The notes under the pieces were generated by a model. That model made no database searches, was not told the origin of the DNA, and saw only the letters and a program-made list of their open reading frames with translations. Below are positions 18,039 through 27,007 of a stretch of DNA of 64,000 nucleotides, in pieces (position 1 is the stretch's first letter; every line of letters starts with the position of its first letter). The translations under genes and the position numbers were made by a program. Origin of the DNA: Fodinicurvata sp. EGI_FJ10296 (GTDB lineage Bacteria; Pseudomonadota; Alphaproteobacteria; DSM-16000; Inquilinaceae); assembly GCF_040712075.1 (NCBI RefSeq), contig NZ_JBFCVL010000001.1:7501-71500 (forward strand), in the 5' to 3' direction.

Positions 18039-20999
18039 ATGATGATCGATCGTATAAATAAGATTACGAAAAAATTGTCATCTGCAGAGAAGGCCGACTT
18101 TCCAGCGTTAATAGAGCACATTTTGCTGGAGATCTCTGCTTCTTCGCACTCGGATTCAGCCTTGTTCAGCCAGATATCCGCTGACGCAACTTTATTCAGC
18201 ATCGCGTCCCCTGATTCTACGGCACTTTCGACCTCACTGGACCGCTACCATGCCGCCGCGATCGAAGACGCACGACGGCGGTTTACGGAATTGAGCATCG
18301 AGGAAACAGCCGCGGTTTGTGGATATCGCAGTCTGTCGCTCAAGGGGACGCTGTTCGACTATCGGCATCTGTTTCTGGAAACACCGTCCCAACCGATTGG
18401 CATCCTGACGCTCGCCGCGACCGGGCCGGCCGCGGACTTTGAGATCGACAGCCCCGAATTCGGGATCCTGCTGAACCTGTTCGTTATCGCGATGATCCGA
18501 ATGGAACGCAGCGCAATTCTCAGCGGATTGACGACAGCGTCGGCCGCGTCAAGCGGCAGAACGGCACTGGAGGACATTGCCCATAATGCGAGCGAGGCCC
18601 TTGGTGCAGATATCGTCCTGATCGGCGAGACGCGCCCGGAATGCGAGGCCGTCGACGTCCGGGCGATCGTTGATCGACGCGGCCCCCGGCACATCACGTC
18701 GTATCCGCTCGCCGGATCGCCGTGCGGGACCATTGTGCCTGATCAATGTCTGATCGTCGCCAATGACGTGGCGCACCATTACCCGCACGACGCCATGCTC
18801 GCCGAAGATGGCATCAAGGGTTACGCGGGGCTTGGACTTCAGGACGCAGACGGCAGAAGCATCGGCCTTCTTGTTGCCCTGTTCCGCGACCGCATCATTC
18901 TTCGCCATCGGATAGAGAAAGTTATCCGGACCTTCGCCCAGCGTGCCGGATCCGAAATCCTGCGGGAACGAACCGAACGCTCGCACGCCGATATGCAGCA
19001 ACGTCTGAAGCAGATCGTGGACGAGATCCCGGACGGACTTGTCGTCCTGGACGGTCACGGCCGCATCGCCTTCTGCAACCCGGCCGGCTCCGAAATCTTC
19101 GAAACATCGTCGGCGGAACTCGTTGGCGCGCGGATTTGCGAACGACTGGGGGTTTCGGCGGACGCGCTTCCGACATCCGGCTCCGCCGCAGACCACAAGT
19201 CGGGTAATGTGCCGGATCCCAGGCCCGTGGGTGCCAAGGCTTCCGATCTTGTAGGGCGAATTCTGTTTGCACCGAACCTCGGCAAGTGGCTCTCGCTGCG
19301 CGGCTATGCCAATCAGGACAACCGGACGCTGTTCTTGCGGGATATCAGCGAATACGCCGAACGGGAAAAACGGTATCAGGAGCTCTCGACCCTCAATCGG
19401 CGGTTCCTGGAATGCTCGCCTGACATCATTACCACCATCGATCGACAGAGGCGGCTCGTCTTTGTCAGCGATCGGTGCCGGGATGTGCTGGGATACGAAC
19501 CCTCGGAGATGATCGGCCGCCATACCTGGGAATTCATACATTCCGAGGATCAGGAACTCACCGCACGTCATGCCGCCGACAACCGCACCCACGAGGGGAC
19601 GGGCACGGTCGAGAACCGCTATCTTCGGAAGGACGGCACTGCAGTGCCCATACTGTGGGCATCGGTCTGGTCAGACGAAGACGACATGGGTTTCGCCGTC
19701 GGCCGTGACATGTCCCCCTGGCGTCAGATGGAATTGCGCGTCCGCGAGGCGCAACGGGTCGAAGCGCTTGGCCGTCTGACCGGCGGCATCTCCCATGACT
19801 TCAACAATCTCCTTGCCGTGGTCATGGGCAACGCCGAGATGCTGGCCGATGCGCTCGAAGGTCAGGAATCAATGGCGCGCATGGCCAACCTGATACTGTC
19901 GGCCGCCGCGCGCGGGCGCGATCTGAACGAGCGCCTGCTGACCTTCGCGCGCCAGAAAGCGCTGACGCCGGCCGTTGTCGATCTGGCTGAATTGCTCGAA
20001 CGATTCGAACCCCTGATCCAGCAGGCCATCGGTCCGCGCATTCGGCTGGCGCTGCGCTTTGCGCCGGATCTGCCGGCAGTGACCGTCGATGTCACACAGC
20101 TTGAGGCCGCCGTCCTGAACCTGGCAATCAATGCGCGGGACGCCATGCCCCGGGGTGGCGTTCTGGGCATTCGCGCTTCCCGGACCGACATTTATCAGGA
20201 AGAGCAGATCGACAGCGGGATCCTCGCTCCCGGACCGTATGTTCGACTCTCGGTCAGCGACAGCGGAACCGGCATGACGGACGACGTTCGCAGACGAGCC
20301 TTTGACCCGTTCTTCAGCACCAAGGATGCCAGCAAGGGGTCCGGCCTGGGTCTCAGCACGATCCACGGTTTCATGAACCAGTCCGGGGGCGGGATCTCGA
20401 TCGATACCGCGCCGGATATCGGCACCGTCGTCCATCTCCATTTTCCAGCGCCGCAAATTCAGGACGCCTCCGGAAGAAGCCGCCCCGGCGCCCCCGACGA
20501 AAAAACCGATCGAAACGCGGTTTCCCAAACCGATGCCCCGCTGCCGTCATCCATGCCGGTTGCCGCCGGCAGCGCTGAACAAACCTGCATTCTGGTCGTC
20601 GAGGATGACCCGATGGTCTGGGAATATGTCACCGGCCTTCTGGAGGGGCGGGGCTATGACGTTGTCGCCGCCGAAACCGCCACACAGGCGCTGACAATTC
20701 TGGAACGCCGCATCGCCGGTGCGCATGATCCGGGCAACGGCCATCCCGTCGACCTCGTCCTCAGCGATATCGTGCTGCCCGACGGCATGGACGGCATAGC
20801 CCTCGCCCGACGGCTGCGCGACCTTTATCCGGGCATTCCGATACTGCTGACGACCGGGTATTACCAGAATGCCGGTGCACAGACATCGGACGGATTGGCC
20901 GAGGCCGGTCTCGGCGACGTCGAAATCATCCGCAAACCATATCGGCCCGGCGATCTTACGTCGAAGATCGCCGAGGTGATGAAGCAGCAGTTGTCCTGA
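18039..20999 (+). CDS. GAF-PAS-PAS hybrid sensor histidine kinase with receiver domain
   Basis: 986 residues, no membrane helix. Order: N-terminal region of about 165 residues that I cannot assign, GAF-like about 175-305, PAS about 320-440, PAS about 448-565 (SPDIITTIDRQ through YLRKDGTAVP), and a dimerisation domain with the phospho-acceptor at H586 in GGISHDFNNLLAVVMGN. The ATPase domain has NLAINARDAMPRGG, a DSGTGM G1 box and GSGLGLSTIHG. The receiver at about 865-980 carries the phospho-Asp in DLVLSDIVLPDGMDG and the Lys of IIRKPY. It is a cytosolic hybrid kinase; no dedicated regulator is adjacent. The first 70 codons are more AT-rich than the rest. Confidence 0.92.
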   Translation: MMIDRINKITKKLSSAEKADFPALIEHILLEISASSHSDSALFSQISADATLFSIASPDSTALSTSLDRYHAAAIEDARRRFTELSIEETAAVCGYRSLSLKGTLFDYRHLFLETPSQPIGILTLAATGPAADFEIDSPEFGILLNLFVIAMIRMERSAILSGLTTASAASSGRTALEDIAHNASEALGADIVLIGETRPECEAVDVRAIVDRRGPRHITSYPLAGSPCGTIVPDQCLIVANDVAHHYPHDAMLAEDGIKGYAGLGLQDADGRSIGLLVALFRDRIILRHRIEKVIRTFAQRAGSEILRERTERSHADMQQRLKQIVDEIPDGLVVLDGHGRIAFCNPAGSEIFETSSAELVGARICERLGVSADALPTSGSAADHKSGNVPDPRPVGAKASDLVGRILFAPNLGKWLSLRGYANQDNRTLFLRDISEYAEREKRYQELSTLNRRFLECSPDIITTIDRQRRLVFVSDRCRDVLGYEPSEMIGRHTWEFIHSEDQELTARHAADNRTHEGTGTVENRYLRKDGTAVPILWASVWSDEDDMGFAVGRDMSPWRQMELRVREAQRVEALGRLTGGISHDFNNLLAVVMGNAEMLADALEGQESMARMANLILSAAARGRDLNERLLTFARQKALTPAVVDLAELLERFEPLIQQAIGPRIRLALRFAPDLPAVTVDVTQLEAAVLNLAINARDAMPRGGVLGIRASRTDIYQEEQIDSGILAPGPYVRLSVSDSGTGMTDDVRRRAFDPFFSTKDASKGSGLGLSTIHGFMNQSGGGISIDTAPDIGTVVHLHFPAPQIQDASGRSRPGAPDEKTDRNAVSQTDAPLPSSMPVAAGSAEQTCILVVEDDPMVWEYVTGLLEGRGYDVVAAETATQALTILERRIAGAHDPGNGHPVDLVLSDIVLPDGMDGIALARRLRDLYPGIPILLTTGYYQNAGAQTSDGLAEAGLGDVEIIRKPYRPGDLTSKIAEVMKQQLS

Positions 21000-21033
21000 C
21001 CGCCCGCCATCCCGGCCCCTTATCCCCGTCCGA

Positions 21034-21390
21034 TTACCACTGGAGCCGGAGGCCTGCCTGACCGCGGTGGTCCCGATAACCTTGGCCGAACTATCCCTCA
21101 TGCGCCGCGAACAGCCTCACGCCGTTGCGAAGGACAGCGTCCAGAGACAGGCCCGCCTCGGCCAGATTGCGCGGAAGCGACTGTCCCTCGACTTCGAACG
21201 TATCGCTTCCCAGCAGCGATACCCGAAGGCTGGATGACGGCGAGGCCAGTTCGTGGCTCCATGCCGCCCGGCCGGTGACGGTCACCCCCTCGATACCGAG
21301 CGTACTGCCGTCCAGACGCCCCTCGACACCCAGACGGGACCGCAGACTTTCCGAGCCGAAACCGGCCACGGTCAGACCAGCGGTGCCGTC
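21034..21390 (-). pseudogene. Autotransporter beta-barrel C-terminus, remnant with in-frame stop
   Basis: Reading on the minus strand from 21390, DGTAGLTVAGFGSESLRSRL opens a stretch typical of the last strands of an autotransporter barrel, followed by VTVTGRAAWSHEL, LGSDTFEVEGQSLPRN and the C-terminal DHRGQAGLRLQW then TAA (21034-21036). A TAG at 21091-21093 interrupts it after RLFAAHEG. Aligned with the second remnant at 63046-63210, this TAG stands where that copy has Ser, so one base change explains the stop. No passenger domain or start is present upstream. The remnant lies between the kinase and the urocanase-like gene. Confidence 0.72.
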
Positions 21391-21462
21391 TCGGTGAATC
21401 CTTCCAATTCACCTAAAGGAGATAATCAGGCCACGCCGAGGCGATGTCGCGCCCCCTCCATC

Positions 21463-21494
21463 AAGCTTGAACAAGGAATAGCCTGTTCAAGCTT
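21463..21494 (-). terminator. Hairpin after the urocanase-like gene
   Basis: Perfect 11-bp inverted repeat AAGCTTGAACA (21463-21473) and TGTTCAAGCTT (21484-21494) with a 10-base loop, 22 bases past the stop of the three-gene minus-strand operon. There is no T-run on either side, so it may end transcription with help from Rho or protect the 3' end. Confidence 0.55.
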
Positions 21495-21516
21495 TCTCGT
21501 GCCACAGCCTGGACGC

Positions 21517-23187
21517 TCACTCCTCGGTGCGGATCAGGCCGATTCCGTGTCGGCCGGCGGCGTCGCGGGCGTCGTCGTAGCCGGCATCGGCATAGCGGAT
21601 CACTCCCAGCGCGGTATCATTGGTCAAGGCATGTTCGATGCGGCGGTCCGCAGCCGGGGTTCCGTCGGCAACCACGGTAACACCAGCGCTGGTCATATAG
21701 CCGGCATAGCCGCCACCGCCGGAATGCACGGCCACCAGATCGGCCATGGAGGAGCACAGGGTCATGGCGTCGAGCAATGGCCAATCGGCGATCGCGTCGG
21801 AGCCGTCGGCCATGTTCTCGGTCATGATGTTCGGGTGCGCCATGGCCGCGGCATCAAGGTGGTCGCGGGAGAAGGCCACCGGCGCCCGGACCTCGCCCGT
21901 TCGCACCAGATCGTTGACCGCCAGCGCCAGGCGCGTCCGCTCGCCATGCCCCAGCCAGGCGATGCGGGCGGGTAGCCCTTCGAACGGCACATGCGCACGG
22001 GCAAGTTGGATCCAGTTGGTCACGATCCGGTTGTCGGGAAACAGGTCCAGTACCAGATCGTCGATCCGGGCAATGTCTTCCGGTGCGCCCGACAGCACCA
22101 TCCACCGGAATGGCCCGATCGCGCGGCAGAACAGGGGCCGCAGATAGGCTTCGGTGAAGATCGGAATGTCGAAGGCGTTCTCCACACCCCCCTGTTTTGC
22201 CTGGGTGCGGATGAGATTGCCGTTGTCGAACACCTCCGCCCCGGCGGCCTGGAACCCCAGCATCGCCTGCACATGGGCGGCGATCGAGGCTCGCCCCTCG
22301 CGGATCAGCCGGTCAGGATCAGTGTCGCGCAACCCGCGCACCTCGGCCACCGACATGCCGCGGGGGATATAACCGAAGACCAGATCATGGGCCGATGTCT
22401 GATCGGTCACCACGTCGGGGATGACGCCGCGCGCCAATATCTCGGGGTAAATCTCGGCCGCATTGCCGATCAGGCCGACGGAAAGGCCAGCCCCCTCGGC
22501 AGCCGCCTGACGGATCATCGACAGCGCGGTTTCCAGGTCCGGCGCGATCCGGTCGAGATAGCCGATTTCCCGGCGTTTCTCCGCACGGTCAGCGTCGACG
22601 TCGACACAGAGAATGGCGGCCTTCGCCATCTTTCCGGCCAACGGTTGCGCGCCGCCCATGCCGCCCAGACCGGCGGTCAGGACGAACCGTCCCGCCAGAT
22701 CGCCGCCGAAACGCGCCTCGGCGATCCGCATCAGGATTTCGTAGGTCCCCTGGATGACGCCCTGACTGCCTATGTATTGCCAACAGCCGGCGGTCAGGCC
22801 GCCCCAGCAGATCAGACCCTTTTTCTGAAGATCGTAGAACACATCGGCCTTCGCCCACTGGCCGACGATATTGCAGTTGGCCATGATGACCAGCGGCGCT
22901 TCGGCATGGGTTTTCAACAACCCGACCGGCTTGCCCGACTGGATAATCAGGGTCTGGTCCTCGTCCATTGCCAGCAGATTGGCTACAATTGCCCTCAGTG
23001 CCGGCCAATCGCGCGCCGCCCGGCCCAGCGCGGCGTAAACGACCAGATTGTGCGGATCCTCGGCCACCGACAGCACATTCTCCAGCAGCCGCAACAGCGC
23101 CTCCTGCCGCCAGCCCCGGGCGCGGAGGGTCGGACCGCCGGGAACCGGGAAGTCGGGATGGCGGGGGGGCGAAACGGCGTAGGCCAT
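21517..23187 (-). CDS. Urocanase family hydratase (urocanate or thiourocanate hydratase)
   Basis: 556 residues, the usual urocanase length. The family is clear: TAGCWQYIGSQGVIQGTYE, the NAD-binding GLGGMGGAQPL, VENAFDIPIFTEAYLRPLFC, and RAIGPFRWMVLSGAPEDI with the active-site-region Cys. The stretch that in HutU reads roughly HHGGGVGMGYS is altered here to VHSGGGGYAGYMTSAG. Its operon partners are not hutI/hutG but a DUF917 protein and a lyase without the MIO triad. From that context I infer thiourocanate (ergothioneine catabolism) rather than urocanate as substrate; the sequence alone does not prove it. It uses tightly bound NAD+ and is cytosolic. Confidence 0.88.
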   Translation of the reverse strand: MAYAVSPPRHPDFPVPGGPTLRARGWRQEALLRLLENVLSVAEDPHNLVVYAALGRAARDWPALRAIVANLLAMDEDQTLIIQSGKPVGLLKTHAEAPLVIMANCNIVGQWAKADVFYDLQKKGLICWGGLTAGCWQYIGSQGVIQGTYEILMRIAEARFGGDLAGRFVLTAGLGGMGGAQPLAGKMAKAAILCVDVDADRAEKRREIGYLDRIAPDLETALSMIRQAAAEGAGLSVGLIGNAAEIYPEILARGVIPDVVTDQTSAHDLVFGYIPRGMSVAEVRGLRDTDPDRLIREGRASIAAHVQAMLGFQAAGAEVFDNGNLIRTQAKQGGVENAFDIPIFTEAYLRPLFCRAIGPFRWMVLSGAPEDIARIDDLVLDLFPDNRIVTNWIQLARAHVPFEGLPARIAWLGHGERTRLALAVNDLVRTGEVRAPVAFSRDHLDAAAMAHPNIMTENMADGSDAIADWPLLDAMTLCSSMADLVAVHSGGGGYAGYMTSAGVTVVADGTPAADRRIEHALTNDTALGVIRYADAGYDDARDAAGRHGIGLIRTEE

Positions 23188-23239
23188 GGTCGCGGGCTTT
23201 CGATTAGTCTGAATCGGGGTTCAATTTCCTGGTCCGGGC

Positions 23240-24334
23240 TCAGGGGGCGAGCGCGTAATCGGCGATCGACAGGCCGAGCGCCTTTTCCACCGGCGGATAG
23301 ACGCTGGCGTCCCGCACACCGGCCGACAACGGGATCACCGATTTCGGCACATGCAGAATGTGAACCTTCATGCCCGGGCGAAGCTGCCCGACGCTGAGCG
23401 GCTCACCCTTCGGCGTCAGGGTGGTGATGATATCGGGAAACGTCGCCAGACGGCGGCCATCGGCGGACACGATGGCCATGTATTCGTTCATCACATGCAG
23501 GGTCAGCGCCTCGTCGCCGCGCCCGACCGTGACCGTGCCGATGTCGAAAGCTTCGGCGGTGTAAACGATATCGACGGCCGTGACCTCGCCCCCGGTGGCA
23601 AGCAGCGTGCCATCCACCGCCTTGACGATGGCGTCGACGACGGCCCGGCCGCCCGATGGCTCGGCTGCCAGAATCGCCTCACCAAGCGACAGCGCCAGTG
23701 AGATACCGCCAAGCGCGGCGTTATCGCGGACATAGGCGGCCGAAACCGGATTGCGGCACGAGGCGATGAACCCGCCGGACATATCCGCCGCCGTACGCAG
23801 TACCGGCGACACCCGCCCGGTGGCGCCGCGGATGACCATTTCGATATAGCGATCCACGTCGCGGTTGCCGCCCACGGCGGTCTGGATCATCGGTTCCGGC
23901 GATCCGGCCAGCCCGATCGCCCCCATATCGCCGGTCGGATGAGCGCGCATGTCGCCGACAGCGTCGACAACCCTTGTCCCCAGCACCGCCGAGGGCAACC
24001 AGCCGTTCAGCGTCGACGACCGGCCGTTCTGGCCGACCATCAGCCCGGCGACCGGTTCGCCCAGCGCATCCTGCAGCAGTTCAACGGCCTTGATATAGTC
24101 GACCCCGCGCATTTCCCACGGGGTGGTCGAGGCCGGCGCACCGATGGCGGCGGCCGTGGCGACCCAGTCGGCGTCGTCCAGTTCATCGACCGAGACCAGC
24201 TCCGGCTTGCCGATACTGACGGCGGCATTGCCCAGCATGCGGCCGTGGTCGGCCCAGCCGCCACCACCGGCGGCATAGACGGAACCGCCCCTGACAGCGG
24301 CCTCGACGTCCTTTTCGGTCAGGATGCGGCCCAT
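23240..24334 (-). CDS. DUF917 / S-methyl-thiohydantoin desulfurase family protein
   Basis: 364 residues covering the whole family length. N-terminal block: ILTEKDVEAAVRGGSVYAAGGGGW, then ELDDADWVATAAAIGAPASTT and NGRSSTLNGWLPSAVLG. The C-terminal domain begins near DIVYTAEAFDIGTVTV and ends with IHILHVPK-like and YPPVEKALGL segments. The family was long called DUF917. A characterised branch removes sulfur from a thiohydantoin intermediate in ergothioneine-type catabolism. It is the middle gene, 53 bases after the urocanase homologue's start on one side and 62 bases from the lyase on the other. That context makes a thiohydantoin desulfurase role the best inference. Confidence 0.82.
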   Translation of the reverse strand: MGRILTEKDVEAAVRGGSVYAAGGGGWADHGRMLGNAAVSIGKPELVSVDELDDADWVATAAAIGAPASTTPWEMRGVDYIKAVELLQDALGEPVAGLMVGQNGRSSTLNGWLPSAVLGTRVVDAVGDMRAHPTGDMGAIGLAGSPEPMIQTAVGGNRDVDRYIEMVIRGATGRVSPVLRTAADMSGGFIASCRNPVSAAYVRDNAALGGISLALSLGEAILAAEPSGGRAVVDAIVKAVDGTLLATGGEVTAVDIVYTAEAFDIGTVTVGRGDEALTLHVMNEYMAIVSADGRRLATFPDIITTLTPKGEPLSVGQLRPGMKVHILHVPKSVIPLSAGVRDASVYPPVEKALGLSIADYALAP

Positions 24335-24395
24335 CGATCATTCTCCTCGGTCCGTTTGACGAAATGCAGTTTCGCGCCGGCGTTTCCGCCGCAGG

Positions 24396-25940
24396 TTACG
24401 GGTTCAGATCGAGCGCGAAAAATGCGTCCATCTCGGGCAGCGGCGCCATCTCGATCAATTCCTGAAGCCGCTCTGCCGATCCCAGATCCCGCTCGATCGC
24501 CTCGACTTCGGATGAGAGCGGGCGATCGACCTCGTAAAAGGCCGCATGCTGGCGCACGACATCATAGATCATCCCCGGCACACCGCGCGGGCGATCATCC
24601 AGAATGTCCATCGCCTGTGCCGACAGCAGGCCTTCCAGCGCCGCGAGCCGGCGCAGGGCGCGGACCTGGCGCTCGAAGCGCTCGACAACCAGCGGCAGGA
24701 AGGCGGCTTCGTCCTCGACCCCGCCGGCGACGACAAGCGACTGCGCCGACACTGGTGCCGCCATCGACAGCACACGGGCGAACAACTCACCCGCCAGTTT
24801 GATGATCGGCCCGAAACCGGTGGCGATCTTTCCGGCCGGGACCAGATTGACCGGCAGACCGCGACGGTTGCCGTTGCCGAGAATGACGCAGCGATTGAAC
24901 GAATTGCGGGCAGCGTGGGAAAGCGCGATCTGGGCCGACTGCAGGAACACGGTGACATCCAGCGGCAGCGAGCCGCCGGAGGTCAGAACCTCGCCGCCGA
25001 CGACCACGGGGTTGTCGTCGGTCCGGCCGGTTGCCGCCAGCACTGTGTTGCCAGCGTTGGTCAGAGTCTGAATCGTGGTGCCGAAAACCTGCGACATCAT
25101 CCGCAGCGAAAGTTGATCCTGGACATGGGTGGCGTCCGGCCACTCCCAGCCGCGCGCGTTTTCGACCAGCCATGCGCCAATGCTGGCTTCGTGCTCGGTC
25201 CCGACATGGGCGACCGCCTTCCACGGATCGCGCGAGGCCCCCAGCGCCCCGGCGGTGGTCAGGCTGGTCGCCATCAGCATCCGCACGGTCCGGGCGGCGC
25301 GGCTAATGGCATCGGCGGCCGCGGCATAACCAACGGCGTTGACTGAAATCGACGCCAGGCTGTCACGCGGCTCCATCGGCATCGGCGACAGCCCCGCCTC
25401 GGCCAGCGCCGCGTCGGCCGGCAGACGACGGCCCTGATAGACCGCTTCGCCGACACCGGTCAGCACGGCGCCGATCTGGCCCATAAGGCCGATATCCGCG
25501 CAGCCGATGGAACCGGTGCGGCGAACGACCGGGATCACGCCGGCTTCGAGCAACTTGATGAACGCATCGACGAAGGCGGTGGACACGCCTACCCGGCCGG
25601 TCAGCGCGGTGTTGACGCGGATCGCAATCGCATTGCGCACGACCGACGGCGGGAACGGGTCGCCGGTGCCGAAATGGTGCGCACGGACCAGACCGATGTT
25701 GAAGGTTTCGTAGTCTTCTGGCGACCACTCGACATCCTTCATGGCGCCGACACCGGTCGTGGCTCCGTAGACCGTCAGCCCTGCCGCGATCCGATCCTCG
25801 ACCACCAGCCGCGCCTGGCGGACCCGATCAAGGGCGGCGGGGTCCGCTTTTGGTACCGCTGCGCCCGATCCGATGCGCGACAACGTGGCGAAGTCGAGCG
25901 CCGACCCCTTCAGCACGATGCTGTCTGGTGAATAACTCAT
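24396..25940 (-). CDS. Aromatic amino acid lyase family protein lacking the MIO triad (ergothionase-like)
   Basis: 514 residues with the histidine/phenylalanine ammonia-lyase fold: VYGATTGVGAMKD near 58-70, LVRAHHFGTGDPFPP, and RVNTALTGRVGVS. Where HutH has GSVG followed by Ala-Ser-Gly (which self-cyclises to the MIO electrophile), this protein has GSIG followed by C147-A148-D149. I confirmed the codons TGC GCG GAT on the minus strand. Without the central Ser no MIO can form, so histidine deamination by the normal route is unlikely. Ergothionases are HAL relatives that eliminate trimethylamine instead. First gene of the operon, with the operator-like palindrome at 26000-26017 upstream. Confidence 0.85.
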   Translation of the reverse strand: MSYSPDSIVLKGSALDFATLSRIGSGAAVPKADPAALDRVRQARLVVEDRIAAGLTVYGATTGVGAMKDVEWSPEDYETFNIGLVRAHHFGTGDPFPPSVVRNAIAIRVNTALTGRVGVSTAFVDAFIKLLEAGVIPVVRRTGSIGCADIGLMGQIGAVLTGVGEAVYQGRRLPADAALAEAGLSPMPMEPRDSLASISVNAVGYAAAADAISRAARTVRMLMATSLTTAGALGASRDPWKAVAHVGTEHEASIGAWLVENARGWEWPDATHVQDQLSLRMMSQVFGTTIQTLTNAGNTVLAATGRTDDNPVVVGGEVLTSGGSLPLDVTVFLQSAQIALSHAARNSFNRCVILGNGNRRGLPVNLVPAGKIATGFGPIIKLAGELFARVLSMAAPVSAQSLVVAGGVEDEAAFLPLVVERFERQVRALRRLAALEGLLSAQAMDILDDRPRGVPGMIYDVVRQHAAFYEVDRPLSSEVEAIERDLGSAERLQELIEMAPLPEMDAFFALDLNP

Positions 25941-25995
25941 GGCCGCCTTGCCTGATGCCGTTTCGGGAGGTTTCCCCGATCTTTGACATTAAGAC

Positions 25996-26023
25996 ATTCT
26001 ATCCCTGCCAAGGGATATCCCAA
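25996..26023 (-). promoter_or_regulatory. Putative promoter with operator palindrome upstream of the lyase gene
   Basis: Minus strand: TTGGGA (26023-26018), a 16-base spacer, then TAGAAT (26001-25996), which resemble -35 and -10 hexamers. The spacer is filled by a 7-bp-arm palindrome, TATCCCT-gcca-AGGGATA (26000-26017). A repressor bound there would block polymerase. It lies 56 bases before the lyase ATG. The regulator is not identified. Confidence 0.45.
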
Positions 26024-26104
26024 ATGCCGAACACATGGCACTAGCGCCCGAGGGATGGCCGCGGCCGCAATTCAAGGCTCAGTCGTGGCAGTGCAGCAGC
26101 GCGA

Positions 26105-26842
26105 TCACGCAGCAGGCTTGTGTCCGATGAAGATACATTCGTCCCGCTTGAGGCCGTAATGCACTTCTTCATCCATCGGGCGTCGATAGGCCAGCGTCGA
26201 GAAGCCGACGCTGTTCAAGCGGTCGGCGAAATCGGCACCATAGAAGCGGCGGTGGTCAGTACCGGCAAAATGTACGAAACGCTTGGCCGAATCGACGATC
26301 GACGGATTCTCATAGGTTTCATCTCGGCTCAGATTGATGGGCACCGATAGCAACGCTATGCCGCCCTGCTTCAGGACACGAAAAAGCTCCGCCATGGCCT
26401 TTCGGTCGTCATCGATGTGCTCCAGCACATGATGGGCAATGACAAAATCAAATGATCCTTCGTCACGGTCGATGCTCGTCATATCGAGACGATTCTTCGC
26501 AAGCGACGCAAACAGATCGGCCGACTGGTAGTTCCGATTGTCCCGCTGAAGTTCGATGAAATATCGTTCCGGCCCGAAATGCAGAATTCGCTTTCCATCA
26601 AGGTCGATGCCGTTTTCCTGCAGGTACAGGTGCAAAAGACGGTGCCGCGGCCGGCTACCGCAACCCGCGCAACGCGTGTCCCAGGTGGATGGTTGGCCGG
26701 TCGATATGAATACGCCTGCATAGTCGCAAATCGGACAATGTCGGCGCACTTTCGTATGCTTGAATTGGTATCGATCTCTCCACCATGCCCCGGCAAGCCG
26801 ACGTAAGATTTGCCCGCGACCCGGCGCCCTCAGCCTGTTCAC
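26105..26842 (-). CDS. SAM-dependent methyltransferase with N-terminal zinc-finger-like motif
   Basis: 245 residues. The N-terminus has a four-cysteine cluster (CPIC ... CAGC) between about residues 36 and 62, as in methyltransferases that carry a small zinc ribbon. The class I fold follows: RILHFGPERYF (SAM-binding loop region, lacking the usual GxGxG), SFDFVIAHHVLEHIDDD (post-I/IV region) and LKQGGIALLSVP. This pattern is common in polysaccharide- or glycan-linked methyltransferases, but the substrate is unknown. It stands alone between the lyase operon and nagA; gaps of over 160 bases on both sides suggest its own promoter. Confidence 0.75.
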   Translation of the reverse strand: MNRLRAPGRGQILRRLAGAWWRDRYQFKHTKVRRHCPICDYAGVFISTGQPSTWDTRCAGCGSRPRHRLLHLYLQENGIDLDGKRILHFGPERYFIELQRDNRNYQSADLFASLAKNRLDMTSIDRDEGSFDFVIAHHVLEHIDDDRKAMAELFRVLKQGGIALLSVPINLSRDETYENPSIVDSAKRFVHFAGTDHRRFYGADFADRLNSVGFSTLAYRRPMDEEVHYGLKRDECIFIGHKPAA

Positions 26843-27007
26843 TATGATATTCCCTGATTTCCTGACAGCATAATTCCGATGTATCGCTGAACATATCTGA
26901 AATCAAGGCGAGAATACTTTTCATACTATAGTAATAATCCTTTCGTGCCATACGTTCACCGGCCCGGATTACTGGGCCGCCGCCCGTCCGGCGCCGTGCC
27001 AATGTTA

